A stretch of DNA of 64,000 nt from NCBI RefSeq assembly GCF_000421165.1, contig NZ_ATWI01000011.1:124001-188000 (forward strand). The letters are read 5' to 3'. The first letter of the stretch is position 1, and every line of letters starts with the position of its first letter. Of this stretch, positions 7,196-15,636 are shown in pieces. Under the pieces are notes generated by a model, which did no database searches, was not told where the DNA came from, and worked only from the letters and a program-made list of their open reading frames with translations. The translations under genes and the position numbers were made by a program. Origin of the DNA: Marinobacter daepoensis DSM 16072 (GTDB lineage Bacteria; Pseudomonadota; Gammaproteobacteria; Pseudomonadales; Oleiphilaceae).

Positions 7196-9795
7196 TGGTT
7201 GCGCAGCCTGAGGTTGAAGGGGCGCCCCCAGTAATAGCCCTGGCCGTGTAGCCCGGGAAACTGATGAAGCCATAGAGCAATGGCTTCATCTTCCACTCCC
7301 TCCACCACCACGTCGAGATCGAGGGAGGTTCCCAACTCCATGGCCGCAATCATAATTTTCTGACGTGCCGGGTAATCTAGTACGCCCTCCAGGAAACTCC
7401 GGTCGATTTTCAGTTCATCCAGTTCAAACTGAGCCAAGGCGCCGAGTGAGGAGTGCCCGGAGCCAAAGTCGTCAAGGGCAATCCGGAACCCCATGGTACT
7501 CAGGGTATGAAGGGTGGCGCGGGCTGTTTCCGGATCGCTCATCATCGCCGTTTCGGTGATCTCGAGCGTGATGTTCGCCGGCTCCAGCTTGTGACGACGG
7601 ACAATTGCGCCGGCTTCTTCATGAAACAGGCTGTGGGCCAGATCTTTGGCGGAAACATTCACCGCAATACTCAGGTCCTGACCGTGTTTCGCCCGCAATG
7701 GATGGCTGTCCCGGCAGGCACGATCCAAAACCCAGAGCGTTACCGTATGGATGATGCCGAATTCCTCGGCCAGCGGGATCCACTGATCGGGCGCGACCCG
7801 CCCAAATTCTGGATGGCGCCAGCGGATCAGGGCCTCGAATGAGACCGTCCGGCCGTCACGGATATTGACCTTGGGCTGATACTCCAGCCACATATCTCCG
7901 GATTTCAGTGCCTCCTCCACGTCCAGCATCAGCAGTTGCTGTCGGTATTGCCACTCGGCAATGGCCGGATCGTAAACCACCAGAGGCGTGGAGTCATCGC
8001 GTGAGGCGAATCCGGCGCTGGCCAGTACGCTGGCCGGATCTGTGCCATGCTCTGGTGCATGGGCAACGCCGATAGACGCCGCCCAGGAGAACGAAAGTCG
8101 TCCTTCACGGAAGTTCTCAGACAACCACTGGCTAATGGTCTTAAGCCTGTTCTGTTCAAAGGTGTCATCCGGATGCCTCAGCAGGGCAAAGGCGTGGTTC
8201 ACCGTATCCAGCGTTGCCACACCGTTACCATTGATGGTGACCAGTTGGTCGCCGAAAGCCTGGATGAGGTAGCGGTTGAGTTGTGTGAGGTAGTGTTTAA
8301 GGAGGTCCTCGGCGATCCGATAACCCAGGGCCTGCTCCAGTTCATTGAATCGGGCCAGACGGATCATGCACAGGGTATAAGGTGTCCGTTCGCAGTCCAG
8401 CGCGCCAAGGGCTTCCTCAAGCATCGGGCGGTTGGGTTTTCCGGTTACCCGGTGTGTTCTCAGCAGGCGGTCGTAGTCACGTTCAATACGGGTACGTAGT
8501 TTCTGTTCTTCCTGGGCCCGGATATCCGAACTGAGTCGTTTCTTGCGCTCTTCGAGAAGCAGCTTGCCGACGCCACTGGTCAGGATCAGGGAGCCGGTGG
8601 CCGCCCCAAGAAAAAATGCCGAGTCGGTCAGGGTATTTACAGGCAGCCACCCGATGGTACGAAGCGATGTGATCATCGCACCAACCAGGATCGAAAGGAC
8701 TGACAGAGCGTAGTACCGGGCGTAGATGTGGCTTTTCAGTTGGCACAGGCTCAGGGCGAAGATGTACAGGCCACCGAACGAGCTGGTAACCAGAAATCCG
8801 TGCTGGCCGAGCAGGATGGAGCCCATTGGCGCGGCCAGCAGGTGCAAACCGGCCAGCAGACTGAACGCCCTGAGAATCCGCGCCTCGGTGCGACCGACCT
8901 GCAAGAAATGAGGTGTAAATTCGGACAGGGCAATCAGGCACAGAGGAAGGCTGATGTTCAGCAGCGTGTTGAGTTCCGGAACTCGGGGCCAGATCAGCCA
9001 TAGCCCAAGCCCATCCATCACCAGCTGGCTGTAGATCACGCTGATCATCAGCACGCTTAACCAGGCCAGTCCTGGCCGGCGCAGTTTCACCACGATGCTG
9101 AGGTTCAGCAGCAGGGCAAACGCCAGCGATCCGGCGACAAACGCTCTCCAGGCAGTGCTGGCAGCACCATGACTGAGCGTTTTTTCACTGTCCGACAGGG
9201 TGATTGGAAGTACCACGGGCCCGTGGTTCCGGATCTCTATCAGCAGCGTACTAGTGCCCGGTGGCAAGGTGACCGGCCACACCCATTGGGGTAGTGCCAG
9301 GTAGCGGTGATCGAACGGGTATCGGTCTCCCATTATGGGCAGGCGAACAATCTCGCCGTTTGGATGGATCAGGGCGGGTTCAACGTGGTCGAGGTAGGGG
9401 GCCGGGACAATTATATGGCGATGAACGGCCTTCGGGGAGTCGTTCTCCACCGTCAACCGGAACGTCGCTGGCTGATAGGGGTAGCCGATTCCGGAATAGT
9501 CTCTGTCGGTTTCGGTCCAGCCGTCTGATCGCCAGAGCTTTTCTTCAAGTACTTTGTCCAGGGGGTGGGTCAGGTAATCGATCTGCTCGGAAAGGCGAGT
9601 AGGCGGCAGAGAGAGATTCGTGTCGACAACCGGTGTGCCGGTAGGTTTTGGAGGCGTTTGCCAGAAGGAGTTGGCCAGGCCGTAGCCGATGGCTGCGAAC
9701 AGGACCAGGAAAGGGAGCAAATGGTGGAACCTGGCGGGTATTCTGCCCGGACTTGGGGCCCTGTCTGGGGTTTGGCCGAGCGACGGAGAGTCCAT
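7192..9795 (-). CDS. 7TMR-DISM receptor with degenerate GGDEF and intact EAL domain
   Basis: An 867-residue inner-membrane protein. A membrane anchor (residues about 25-45) is followed by a periplasmic 7TMR-DISMED2 sensor domain (about 65-210), a seven-helix 7TMR-DISM block (about 215-412), a short coiled coil, a GGDEF-fold domain (about 450-610) and an EAL domain (about 620-860). The GGDEF signature is lost (INGNGVAT at 521-528), so cyclase activity is unlikely. The EAL domain keeps EAL (654-656), the E of LEITET, DDFGSG and a VEGVE version of the loop-6 motif, so cyclic-di-GMP phosphodiesterase activity is plausible. The sensor domain of this class is thought to bind carbohydrate-like ligands. 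A protein of the same architecture lies at 23283-25838. Confidence 0.9.
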   Translation of the reverse strand: MDSPSLGQTPDRAPSPGRIPARFHHLLPFLVLFAAIGYGLANSFWQTPPKPTGTPVVDTNLSLPPTRLSEQIDYLTHPLDKVLEEKLWRSDGWTETDRDYSGIGYPYQPATFRLTVENDSPKAVHRHIIVPAPYLDHVEPALIHPNGEIVRLPIMGDRYPFDHRYLALPQWVWPVTLPPGTSTLLIEIRNHGPVVLPITLSDSEKTLSHGAASTAWRAFVAGSLAFALLLNLSIVVKLRRPGLAWLSVLMISVIYSQLVMDGLGLWLIWPRVPELNTLLNISLPLCLIALSEFTPHFLQVGRTEARILRAFSLLAGLHLLAAPMGSILLGQHGFLVTSSFGGLYIFALSLCQLKSHIYARYYALSVLSILVGAMITSLRTIGWLPVNTLTDSAFFLGAATGSLILTSGVGKLLLEERKKRLSSDIRAQEEQKLRTRIERDYDRLLRTHRVTGKPNRPMLEEALGALDCERTPYTLCMIRLARFNELEQALGYRIAEDLLKHYLTQLNRYLIQAFGDQLVTINGNGVATLDTVNHAFALLRHPDDTFEQNRLKTISQWLSENFREGRLSFSWAASIGVAHAPEHGTDPASVLASAGFASRDDSTPLVVYDPAIAEWQYRQQLLMLDVEEALKSGDMWLEYQPKVNIRDGRTVSFEALIRWRHPEFGRVAPDQWIPLAEEFGIIHTVTLWVLDRACRDSHPLRAKHGQDLSIAVNVSAKDLAHSLFHEEAGAIVRRHKLEPANITLEITETAMMSDPETARATLHTLSTMGFRIALDDFGSGHSSLGALAQFELDELKIDRSFLEGVLDYPARQKIMIAAMELGTSLDLDVVVEGVEDEAIALWLHQFPGLHGQGYYWGRPFNLRLRNH

Positions 9796-10023
9796 CCTGA
9801 TCGCATCCTGAAACTGGAGAACGGCGTCGTTACAATCTGATTACAGCGCATTACAATATGTAACGAATTGATTTGAGTGATATTTTATAAGAATTTAAAA
9901 TTTTTTGCATTTAATGTTTAAAACGCATGATTGAAAATGAGACCTGCGCCCGTAGAGGGTGCGCTGGTATAGTTTCACGGTATTTTGTTCCACTCCGATA
10001 AAGCCGACAGGCGGGTTCAGTGC

Positions 10024-10944
10024 ATGCGTTATTCCCTCTTTGTGACCCTTTTGTGTATGACTCTGGGGTTTTCAGGTCAGGTTTTTGCCAGTAAAGATCA
10101 ACGTCCTGCTCTCGCGTCGGTTCAGGCTGCGGCGGCAGAGGTTGGGGAGAAGGCGTTGCTATTCGGCAAGAATGCTGACCGGGCGGTTCCGATTGCGTCG
10201 ATCACCAAGCTGATGACGGCCTTAGTGGTGACCGAGTCCGGGCAGGATATGAATGAATGGCTGACCTTTGAAGAGCGGCATGTGGAAGCGGCCGCCAATG
10301 CCTGGAGCCGGATTCGGGTAGGGTCGCAGTTGCGTCGCCGGGATGTTCTGCGGATTGCGCTGATGTCGTCGGAGAATTTTGCGGCTTACACGCTGGCGCG
10401 GGCGCACCCCGGAGGTTTTGAGGCCTTTGTTGAAGCCATGAATGCCAAAGCGAAAGCGTTGGGCATGGCGCAAACACATTTCGTAGACCCTACCGGATTG
10501 TCGGTCCGGAACACCTCTTCTGCGGCGGATCTGGTGCGACTGGTTCGCGCTGCCCTCAAACACCCGGGCATCGGGGAGGCCTCCACCACCGGTTACTATC
10601 GGGCGGAGTTCCGGAAACCCCGATACAGTCTGTCTTTTGGCAATACCAATACGCTGGTTCATCGGAACAGCTGGGGCGTAAGCCTGAGCAAAACCGGATA
10701 TCTGACAGAAGCGGGCCGGTGTCTGGTAATGGTGTCGGAAATGCACGGCAAGCCGGTGATTACGGTGTTGCTGGACTCTTTGGGCACGCGTTCTCCGATG
10801 GGCGATGCTGGTCGAATCAAGCGGTGGCTGGTAACCGGTAAGGCGGAGTCCATCGCCCCGGCGGCGAAGCGCTATGAACAGGAAAAAAATGCCTCCCTGA
10901 TGGCTGCAGATCCGGCGCAGGCCCGTCAGGCCCATACCCAGTAA
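10024..10944 (+). CDS. pbpG: D-alanyl-D-alanine endopeptidase (penicillin-binding protein 7)
   Basis: A 306-residue periplasmic serine peptidase of the low-molecular-mass PBP class (peptidase S11). A signal peptide (about 1-22, ending QVFA) is followed by the three active-site motifs: SITK with Ser59 and Lys62, SEN at 116-118 and KTG in SLSKTGY. It would cut D-Ala-meso-DAP cross-bridges in peptidoglycan. The frame extends back to 9985, but the ATG at 10024 begins the signal sequence directly and is preferred. An AT-rich stretch at about 9880-9935 upstream may hold the promoter. The asparaginase-domain gene follows after 16 bases on the same strand, probably co-transcribed. Confidence 0.88.
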   Translation: MRYSLFVTLLCMTLGFSGQVFASKDQRPALASVQAAAAEVGEKALLFGKNADRAVPIASITKLMTALVVTESGQDMNEWLTFEERHVEAAANAWSRIRVGSQLRRRDVLRIALMSSENFAAYTLARAHPGGFEAFVEAMNAKAKALGMAQTHFVDPTGLSVRNTSSAADLVRLVRAALKHPGIGEASTTGYYRAEFRKPRYSLSFGNTNTLVHRNSWGVSLSKTGYLTEAGRCLVMVSEMHGKPVITVLLDSLGTRSPMGDAGRIKRWLVTGKAESIAPAAKRYEQEKNASLMAADPAQARQAHTQ

Positions 10945-10960
10945 AGGAGCTGGCAAGAAC

Positions 10961-11440
10961 ATGATTGAGATTCTCACCACGGGAGGGACCATTGATAAGG
11001 TCTACTTCGATGCCAACAGCGCATTTGAAATCGGCGACAGCCTGTTACCGGAGTTGCTGAGCGAGTCGAACATTCACGAGGGATACAAAATCCGCCCTCT
11101 GATGCGGAAGGACAGTCTGGAGCTGACGGACCCGGACCGGCAGTCTATCGTGGCAGCTGTGAAGGACTCGGATTGCCCGCGCATCCTGATTACGCATGGA
11201 ACGGACACTATGGCTCTGACCGCTCAGGCCTTGAAGCCCGTGACGGGCCGCACGGTTGTTCTCACCGGTGCAATGCAGCCGGCACGAATGAGGCGCACCG
11301 ATGCGATTTTCAACGTCGGATTTGCCTGGGCTGCGGTTTCATTGTTGCCGGCGGGCGTCTACATTGCCATGAATGGTGAGGTGTTCGAGGCCGGTTCGGT
11401 CCGAAAAAATCTCCAGGCTCAGAGGTTTGAGCGCACGTAG
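10961..11440 (+). CDS. Single-domain asparaginase-like protein
   Basis: A 159-residue protein covering only the N-terminal domain of the L-asparaginase I/II fold. It keeps both catalytic threonine motifs: TTGGTID at the N-terminus and HGTDTMALT in the middle. Full-length asparaginases have about 320-340 residues, with a C-terminal domain that completes the active site in the dimer; that domain is absent here and does not appear in another frame downstream, where rsuA begins at once on the other strand. Short stand-alone members are known across proteobacteria and their activity is uncertain. A good AAAGGAG ribosome-binding site precedes the ATG. Probably in one transcript with pbpG. Confidence 0.8.
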   Translation: MIEILTTGGTIDKVYFDANSAFEIGDSLLPELLSESNIHEGYKIRPLMRKDSLELTDPDRQSIVAAVKDSDCPRILITHGTDTMALTAQALKPVTGRTVVLTGAMQPARMRRTDAIFNVGFAWAAVSLLPAGVYIAMNGEVFEAGSVRKNLQAQRFERT

Positions 11441-11451
11441 CGGCCTTCGGG

Positions 11452-12153
11452 TCAGCCCCCGTTTGTCACGGAGCGGATTTCTTCCTGTGTGAGTGCCCGG
11501 AATTCACCGGGTGACAGGTGGGGGTCCAGAGCGATCTCGCCAATGCGGACGCGGTGCAGGGCGTCAACGTGATTGCCAACGGCGGCCAGCATGCGTTTAA
11601 CCTGATGATAGCGGCCTTCACTGATGGTCAGTTCAAGAGTGTCAGCATCGCACAGGCTCGCCGTCGCCGGTCGGGTCGGAGAATTCTCTCCTTTGAGCAG
11701 CACCCCCTGTTCCAGGGCCTGGCGGGCAGATTCAGGCAGAGTCTCTGCCAACGTGACCCGGTAGGTTTTGGGGCAGTGACGGCGAGGAGACGTGACCCTG
11801 TGAGACCACTGGCCATCGCTGGTCAGCAGGAGCAGGCCCGTGGTGTCTTTGTCCAGCCGCCCGGCAATATGGACCCGGCTGGCCAGGTGGCCGGGCAGCA
11901 GGTCGATGGCCGTCGGCTGACTGCTGTCGGTGGTTGCGCTCAGAACGCCGGCGGGTTTGTGCATCATCAGATAGAGTTCGCCGGGCATCAGTACCGGCTG
12001 GCCGTCCAGTCCGACAGACGGGGTTTCCTCCAGATGTCGGTTGGACTGCCGGCAGATTTCGCCGTCCACCGTTACCCGCCCTGCCAATATGGCCTTCTTG
12101 GCATCCTTGCGGGAAAGCCCGGTGCTGCTGGCAAGGTATTGATCCAGCCGCAT
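11452..12153 (-). CDS. rsuA: 16S rRNA pseudouridine(516) synthase RsuA
   Basis: A 233-residue pseudouridine synthase of the RsuA/RluB/E/F family. The N-terminal S4 RNA-binding domain (MRLDQYLASSTGLSRKDAKK) is followed by the catalytic domain with GRLDKDTTG (catalytic Asp101) and the C-terminal motif GRYHQVKRM. RsuA makes pseudouridine at position 516 of 16S rRNA. The frame is open back to 12231, but the S4 domain starts exactly at the ATG at 12153, whose A is shared with the upstream gene's stop codon (TGATG), a sign of translational coupling with the membrane hydrolase gene. Confidence 0.88.
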   Translation of the reverse strand: MRLDQYLASSTGLSRKDAKKAILAGRVTVDGEICRQSNRHLEETPSVGLDGQPVLMPGELYLMMHKPAGVLSATTDSSQPTAIDLLPGHLASRVHIAGRLDKDTTGLLLLTSDGQWSHRVTSPRRHCPKTYRVTLAETLPESARQALEQGVLLKGENSPTRPATASLCDADTLELTISEGRYHQVKRMLAAVGNHVDALHRVRIGEIALDPHLSPGEFRALTQEEIRSVTNGG

Positions 12154-13181
12154 CAGCACCTGCTCCCTTGGGTGGGGGCCGCCAGTGTTGCGAGGCAAAG
12201 AACGGGCATCTCGCCGGTCATCCGGCTCCACAGAACGGGTAAGATAGCCTGGTCCAGTGAGGGGCGGGGCAGGCGGTTGCTGGCCAGTGGTAGTAAGTCG
12301 TTTCCGGTGTTTTCTGCCAGTGCAAACGTGAATGGGTGAACACCGGGGATCCCGAGGCGGATATCCGTCGCCGTGATCTGATGGCCATGCCTTTCATAGT
12401 GGAGAAAGCCCCTGGTAAACCACTCCAGTCTCTGAACGTCAGGCAGGCCGGCGACGAGGCTTGCCAGTTGTGGGTTGCGGGGGAACGCCTCAAGCACCAG
12501 TTCGTCCTGCTTATCCAGAAAACCCGTTACGATTTCTACCCGGCGATCCGGGCTCAGAGCGGTTACACGCCACAAAATGGTATTGAACGGCATGGGCTGG
12601 ACCATCACCGGGGCTTCTGCCAGGCCCGCCTCAGCCAGCACTGGTTTTACCCGTGCGGTAATAGCCTGTTGTGCCGCGACAGACCATCCCAGATAAAGCG
12701 TTGAAAGCAGCAGCCCGCCCAGGAGCGCCTTAGACGCGGGTGGCCGAAACAGAAACGCGAGGCAGCCGGCGAGTAGCGGTAAGGTGTAGAGTGGGTCGAT
12801 GATGAAAATGCTATGAATGGCTACCGGTTCGCCGAGCGGCCAGAACAGCTGAGTGCCGTACGTGGTGAAACTGTCCAGAAGGGGGTGAGTGATCAATATC
12901 AGTGCAACCAGCGCTAACCATCTCTGGTAGGAAAGCTGTGGCTTCCAGCGCCAGAGACACCAGGCGATCAGCAGGGATAGCGGTGCCAGGATAAAGAGGG
13001 AATGACTGAACCCGCGGTGCTGAGTGAAATTAGCGACCGCACTGCCATAGTCGATGACCACGTCAAGGTCTGGCAGGGTGCCTAGCAGGGCGCCTGTCAG
13101 CAGTGCCGAACGGCCTAGTGTTTTGCCGGCAATGGCTCCGGCGATGGAGGCGCCGAGGGCTGCCTGGGTGATGGAGTCCAT
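12153..13181 (-). CDS. Membrane-bound metal-dependent hydrolase, YdjM/DUF457 family
   Basis: A 342-residue inner-membrane protein of the family formerly called LexA-binding inner-membrane putative hydrolase. It starts with MDSITQAALGASIAGA and carries the conserved metal-site clusters PDLD, HRGFSHS and HPLLDSFTTYGTQLF, among about five membrane segments in the first 180 residues. The soluble C-terminal half (about 190-340) holds a mixed beta region with VEIVTGFLDKQDEL. Biochemical function is unknown for this family. It precedes rsuA with overlapping stop and start codons. Confidence 0.8.
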   Translation of the reverse strand: MDSITQAALGASIAGAIAGKTLGRSALLTGALLGTLPDLDVVIDYGSAVANFTQHRGFSHSLFILAPLSLLIAWCLWRWKPQLSYQRWLALVALILITHPLLDSFTTYGTQLFWPLGEPVAIHSIFIIDPLYTLPLLAGCLAFLFRPPASKALLGGLLLSTLYLGWSVAAQQAITARVKPVLAEAGLAEAPVMVQPMPFNTILWRVTALSPDRRVEIVTGFLDKQDELVLEAFPRNPQLASLVAGLPDVQRLEWFTRGFLHYERHGHQITATDIRLGIPGVHPFTFALAENTGNDLLPLASNRLPRPSLDQAILPVLWSRMTGEMPVLCLATLAAPTQGSRC

Positions 13182-13251
13182 AGAGTCCCGAATTATCCTG
13201 TGACTGATCGATGCCAGTATTATGCGCGGATTCGGGGCTCAGATCACGGGA

Positions 13252-13279
13252 TTGCCGGCAGCGGTGACGCTGCCGGCAA
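13252..13279. other. Strong hairpin downstream of PEP-CTERM gene
   Basis: A perfect 11-bp stem (TTGCCGGCAGC at 13252-13262 with its complement at 13269-13279) and a 6-base loop, 13 bases beyond the stop codon of the PEP-CTERM gene. It probably ends that transcript or protects its 3' end, but there is no run of U after the stem in either direction, so I do not call it a canonical terminator. Confidence 0.55.
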
Positions 13280-13291
13280 CGGGGCCGGTAC

Positions 13292-14029
13292 TCAGGCCTT
13301 GCGGCGACGGGTTACGCCCAGACCAGCAAGTCCAAGACCAAGCAGGGCAAGGGTGCCCGGCTCAGGAACAGAGCGAACGTTCAGTCTGGCCAGCAGATCG
13401 ACCGAAGTCGCTGTGCCTTCCTCGGTCTCCAGCTCATTCAGGCCATTGGCAAAGCCGAGCAGTGACAGGGAATAGATGTTGGAGCCAAACCGGAACTCTG
13501 AGCTCTCGATCATGTTGTCCAGAATGACCACGTCGTTCACGTCCTTCTCGACGTCCCAGCAGAACATCAGCCAGCATTCCTGGCCAACGTTCGGCGTTTC
13601 ATTGTGCAGGAAGTCGAACGTGTAGGGGCCGGTTACCTGGCCATTGCTGGCATTTGTCGAGAACGTTGCGAACACGTCCAGGCTTACGCCGGTGATGCTA
13701 TCGCCAGTAACCTTGTTGTTGAAATGTGTAAAAGTTCCCAACACAAACGAGTCGTCAGAGGTAATGGTCTGGGGCAGACTGCCTGGCCCCTGGAAGCCAT
13801 AGCCGCTCTGAGGACCTTCGTTACAGGTCTGCCACCACAGGCCGCCTGAACAGGTTTCCTCGCCAGTTCCCCAGCGCACGGTGTCGGTGCCGACACCCTG
13901 TACATTACTGCCATTGCTGGGTGTACCCCAGGCACCAGAAACGGACTCCAGGTTTACTGGAAATGCCATTGCGGTTGATGCAAGCCCCAACGCAACGGTT
14001 GCAACGATTCCCTTCATTAACTTACGCAT
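13292..14029 (-). CDS. THxN-type PEP-CTERM sorting domain protein
   Basis: A 245-residue exported protein. It has a signal peptide (1-22, ending ASTAMA), a Gly/Ser/Asn-rich body with FTHFNN (the THxN motif naming this PEP-CTERM subfamily, near residue 100) and a C-terminal sorting signal from about residue 221: VPEPGTLALLGLGLAGLG followed by TRRRKA. PEP-CTERM signals are recognised by exosortase, and such proteins are usually linked to exopolysaccharide and surface or floc formation. Neither exosortase nor an EPS cluster lies in the window. A sigma-54 type promoter stands 65-80 bases upstream of the start. The body has Cys pairs (ETCSGGLWWQTC and ECWLMFCW) that could form disulfides. Confidence 0.88.
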   Translation of the reverse strand: MRKLMKGIVATVALGLASTAMAFPVNLESVSGAWGTPSNGSNVQGVGTDTVRWGTGEETCSGGLWWQTCNEGPQSGYGFQGPGSLPQTITSDDSFVLGTFTHFNNKVTGDSITGVSLDVFATFSTNASNGQVTGPYTFDFLHNETPNVGQECWLMFCWDVEKDVNDVVILDNMIESSEFRFGSNIYSLSLLGFANGLNELETEEGTATSVDLLARLNVRSVPEPGTLALLGLGLAGLGVTRRRKA

Positions 14030-14093
14030 TGTCTACACCTTACTACTCGCGGTTCATGGATTGTTCGTATGCTCGAACGTTGAGCGCATATGT

Positions 14094-14109
14094 AGCTAAA
14101 TGCGTGCCA
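14094..14109 (-). promoter_or_regulatory. Sigma-54 (-24/-12) promoter candidate for PEP-CTERM gene
   Basis: On the minus strand the sequence reads TGGCACG-N4-TAGCT. This matches the RpoN consensus TGGCACR-N4-TTGCW at all positions but one, with the GG and GC doublets exactly 12 bases apart. Transcription would begin near 14083, leaving a leader of about 54 bases before the ATG at 14029. PEP-CTERM genes in other bacteria are known to be driven by RpoN with the PrsK/PrsR two-component system, which supports the call. Confidence 0.6.
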
Positions 14110-14180
14110 GTATTTTTGTTTCTTTAAATACAGTAAGTTAGAAAGAGTCCTCTGGCTAAGTGTAAAGAAAGTGGACGCTT

Positions 14181-15416
14181 TCAGGTGCCGGTATAAACAC
14201 CGAGTGCGCCCAGCACCTGTTCTGAGGGGAAGCCATCCGCGACCAGTCCTTCCGCTTTCTGGTACGCCCGGATGGCTTTTCGGGTATTGGAGCCGAGGAT
14301 GCCATCGGGTTTGCCACTCGGGTAGCCTTTGTCGTTCAGGGTCTGCTGGAGCTCAAGCACCTGCTTTCTGGACAGGGCGGGCTGGGTTTCGGGAGGCGGG
14401 CTCTGCAGCGTCCCGGCACCCGCGATGCGGTCTGCCAGGTGGCCGACCGCGATGGCATAGAACTCGGAGCGGTTCCACCCCATAATTACCCGGAAGTTAC
14501 TGTACGCCAGGAACGCGGGGCCTTCATGGCCACTGGGCACAATCAAAGCCGCGTTCACCGGTTCGTTTGCCAGCTGATGACCGAACGCGTCGGTAATCCC
14601 CAGAGCGCGCCATTCGGAGAGGGGGAGACGCCGGCCATCGGCCAGGCTGAAATCGAAGTTATCCGGAAGCAGGACTTCGCGGCCCCAGCGATAGTCGCCG
14701 TCCCAACCCATAGATTGCAAAAAACGGCCAGCGGACATCATGGCGTCCGGCAGGCTGTTCCACAGGTCCCGGCGGCCGTCCCCGTCACCGTCGACTGCGT
14801 GCTTGAGGAACACCGTGGGCATGAACTGCACATGACCCATGGCTCCGGCCCAGGAGCCCTCCATCTGTTCAGCGGGGATAGCCCCTTCGTCAATAATCCG
14901 AAGAGCGGCAATCAGTTGTTCGGTAAAGAAACGGCTTCGCCGGGCATCGCAGGCCAGGGTGGTCAGGGCGCTGGGCACCTGCATTTTTCCGAAATAACTG
15001 CCGTAATTGGTTTCCAGCCCCCAGAAAGCCGCCAGGTAGGGCGCTGGCACGCCGGTTTCAGCGGTCACGCGGTTTAGCAGGTCGTGGTGCTGCTCCAGCA
15101 TTTCCCGGCCCTTGCTGACCCGGGCGTCGTTAACTCGACGATTGAGGTAATCGGCAAAGGTGGTTGTGAATTCTGGCTGTCGGCGGTCCAGCTCAATCAC
15201 GCGGTCCAGGTGCTCCACATCGGCCATGACGGACGCCACGGTGGCTTGGCTGACGCCGGCGGCGACGGCCTTCTCTCCGAGGTTCAGTTTGCACTGCTCG
15301 AACTCAGCGGCAGTCGGAACCGGCGTGGACTCGGCTTTAGCCGCCAGCGACAGAGTTGACAGTGACATAGCGGCAAGGACGCACCGAAGGGTGGTCCGGG
15401 TGATCAGATTAGGCAC
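14181..15416 (-). CDS. Lytic murein transglycosylase (MltB family) with peptidoglycan-binding domain
   Basis: A 411-residue exported enzyme that cleaves the MurNAc-GlcNAc bond of peptidoglycan to give 1,6-anhydro ends. A signal peptide (about 1-29, LSLAAKAES) lacks a lipobox, so the protein is soluble in the periplasm. The SLT_2/MltB catalytic domain (about 35-335) has the catalytic Glu135 in WGLETNYGSY, then MEGSWAGAMGHVQFMPTVF and NFRVIMGWNRS. A C-terminal peptidoglycan-binding domain (about 350-405) contains LNDKGYPSGKPDGILGSNTR. The start is a GTG at 15416 with GAGGA upstream. Confidence 0.9.
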   Translation of the reverse strand: MPNLITRTTLRCVLAAMSLSTLSLAAKAESTPVPTAAEFEQCKLNLGEKAVAAGVSQATVASVMADVEHLDRVIELDRRQPEFTTTFADYLNRRVNDARVSKGREMLEQHHDLLNRVTAETGVPAPYLAAFWGLETNYGSYFGKMQVPSALTTLACDARRSRFFTEQLIAALRIIDEGAIPAEQMEGSWAGAMGHVQFMPTVFLKHAVDGDGDGRRDLWNSLPDAMMSAGRFLQSMGWDGDYRWGREVLLPDNFDFSLADGRRLPLSEWRALGITDAFGHQLANEPVNAALIVPSGHEGPAFLAYSNFRVIMGWNRSEFYAIAVGHLADRIAGAGTLQSPPPETQPALSRKQVLELQQTLNDKGYPSGKPDGILGSNTRKAIRAYQKAEGLVADGFPSEQVLGALGVYTGT

Positions 15417-15636
15417 GGGAATCCTCGTAAGACATTCGTTAGGACACAGTCTGCCATGTTAGCGCGTTTTGCGTGACGGAAAATACCGTCAGAGCCTACA
15501 GTGCGGGCCGATTGTCAGGGTTTTTTGTCAGTTGGTGCCGGGCAATGAGTTTGTCGTCTTTTTGTAGTGGGCTGCACCCGGGATAATCCGGATGTTCTAT
15601 AGTGGGTGGGTAAGCGACATCGGGAGCAAAGGTGGT

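Noticed and set aside
13252..13279. Call as canonical rho-independent terminator
   Set aside because: The stem is perfect but no U-run follows in either direction; kept only as a hairpin.
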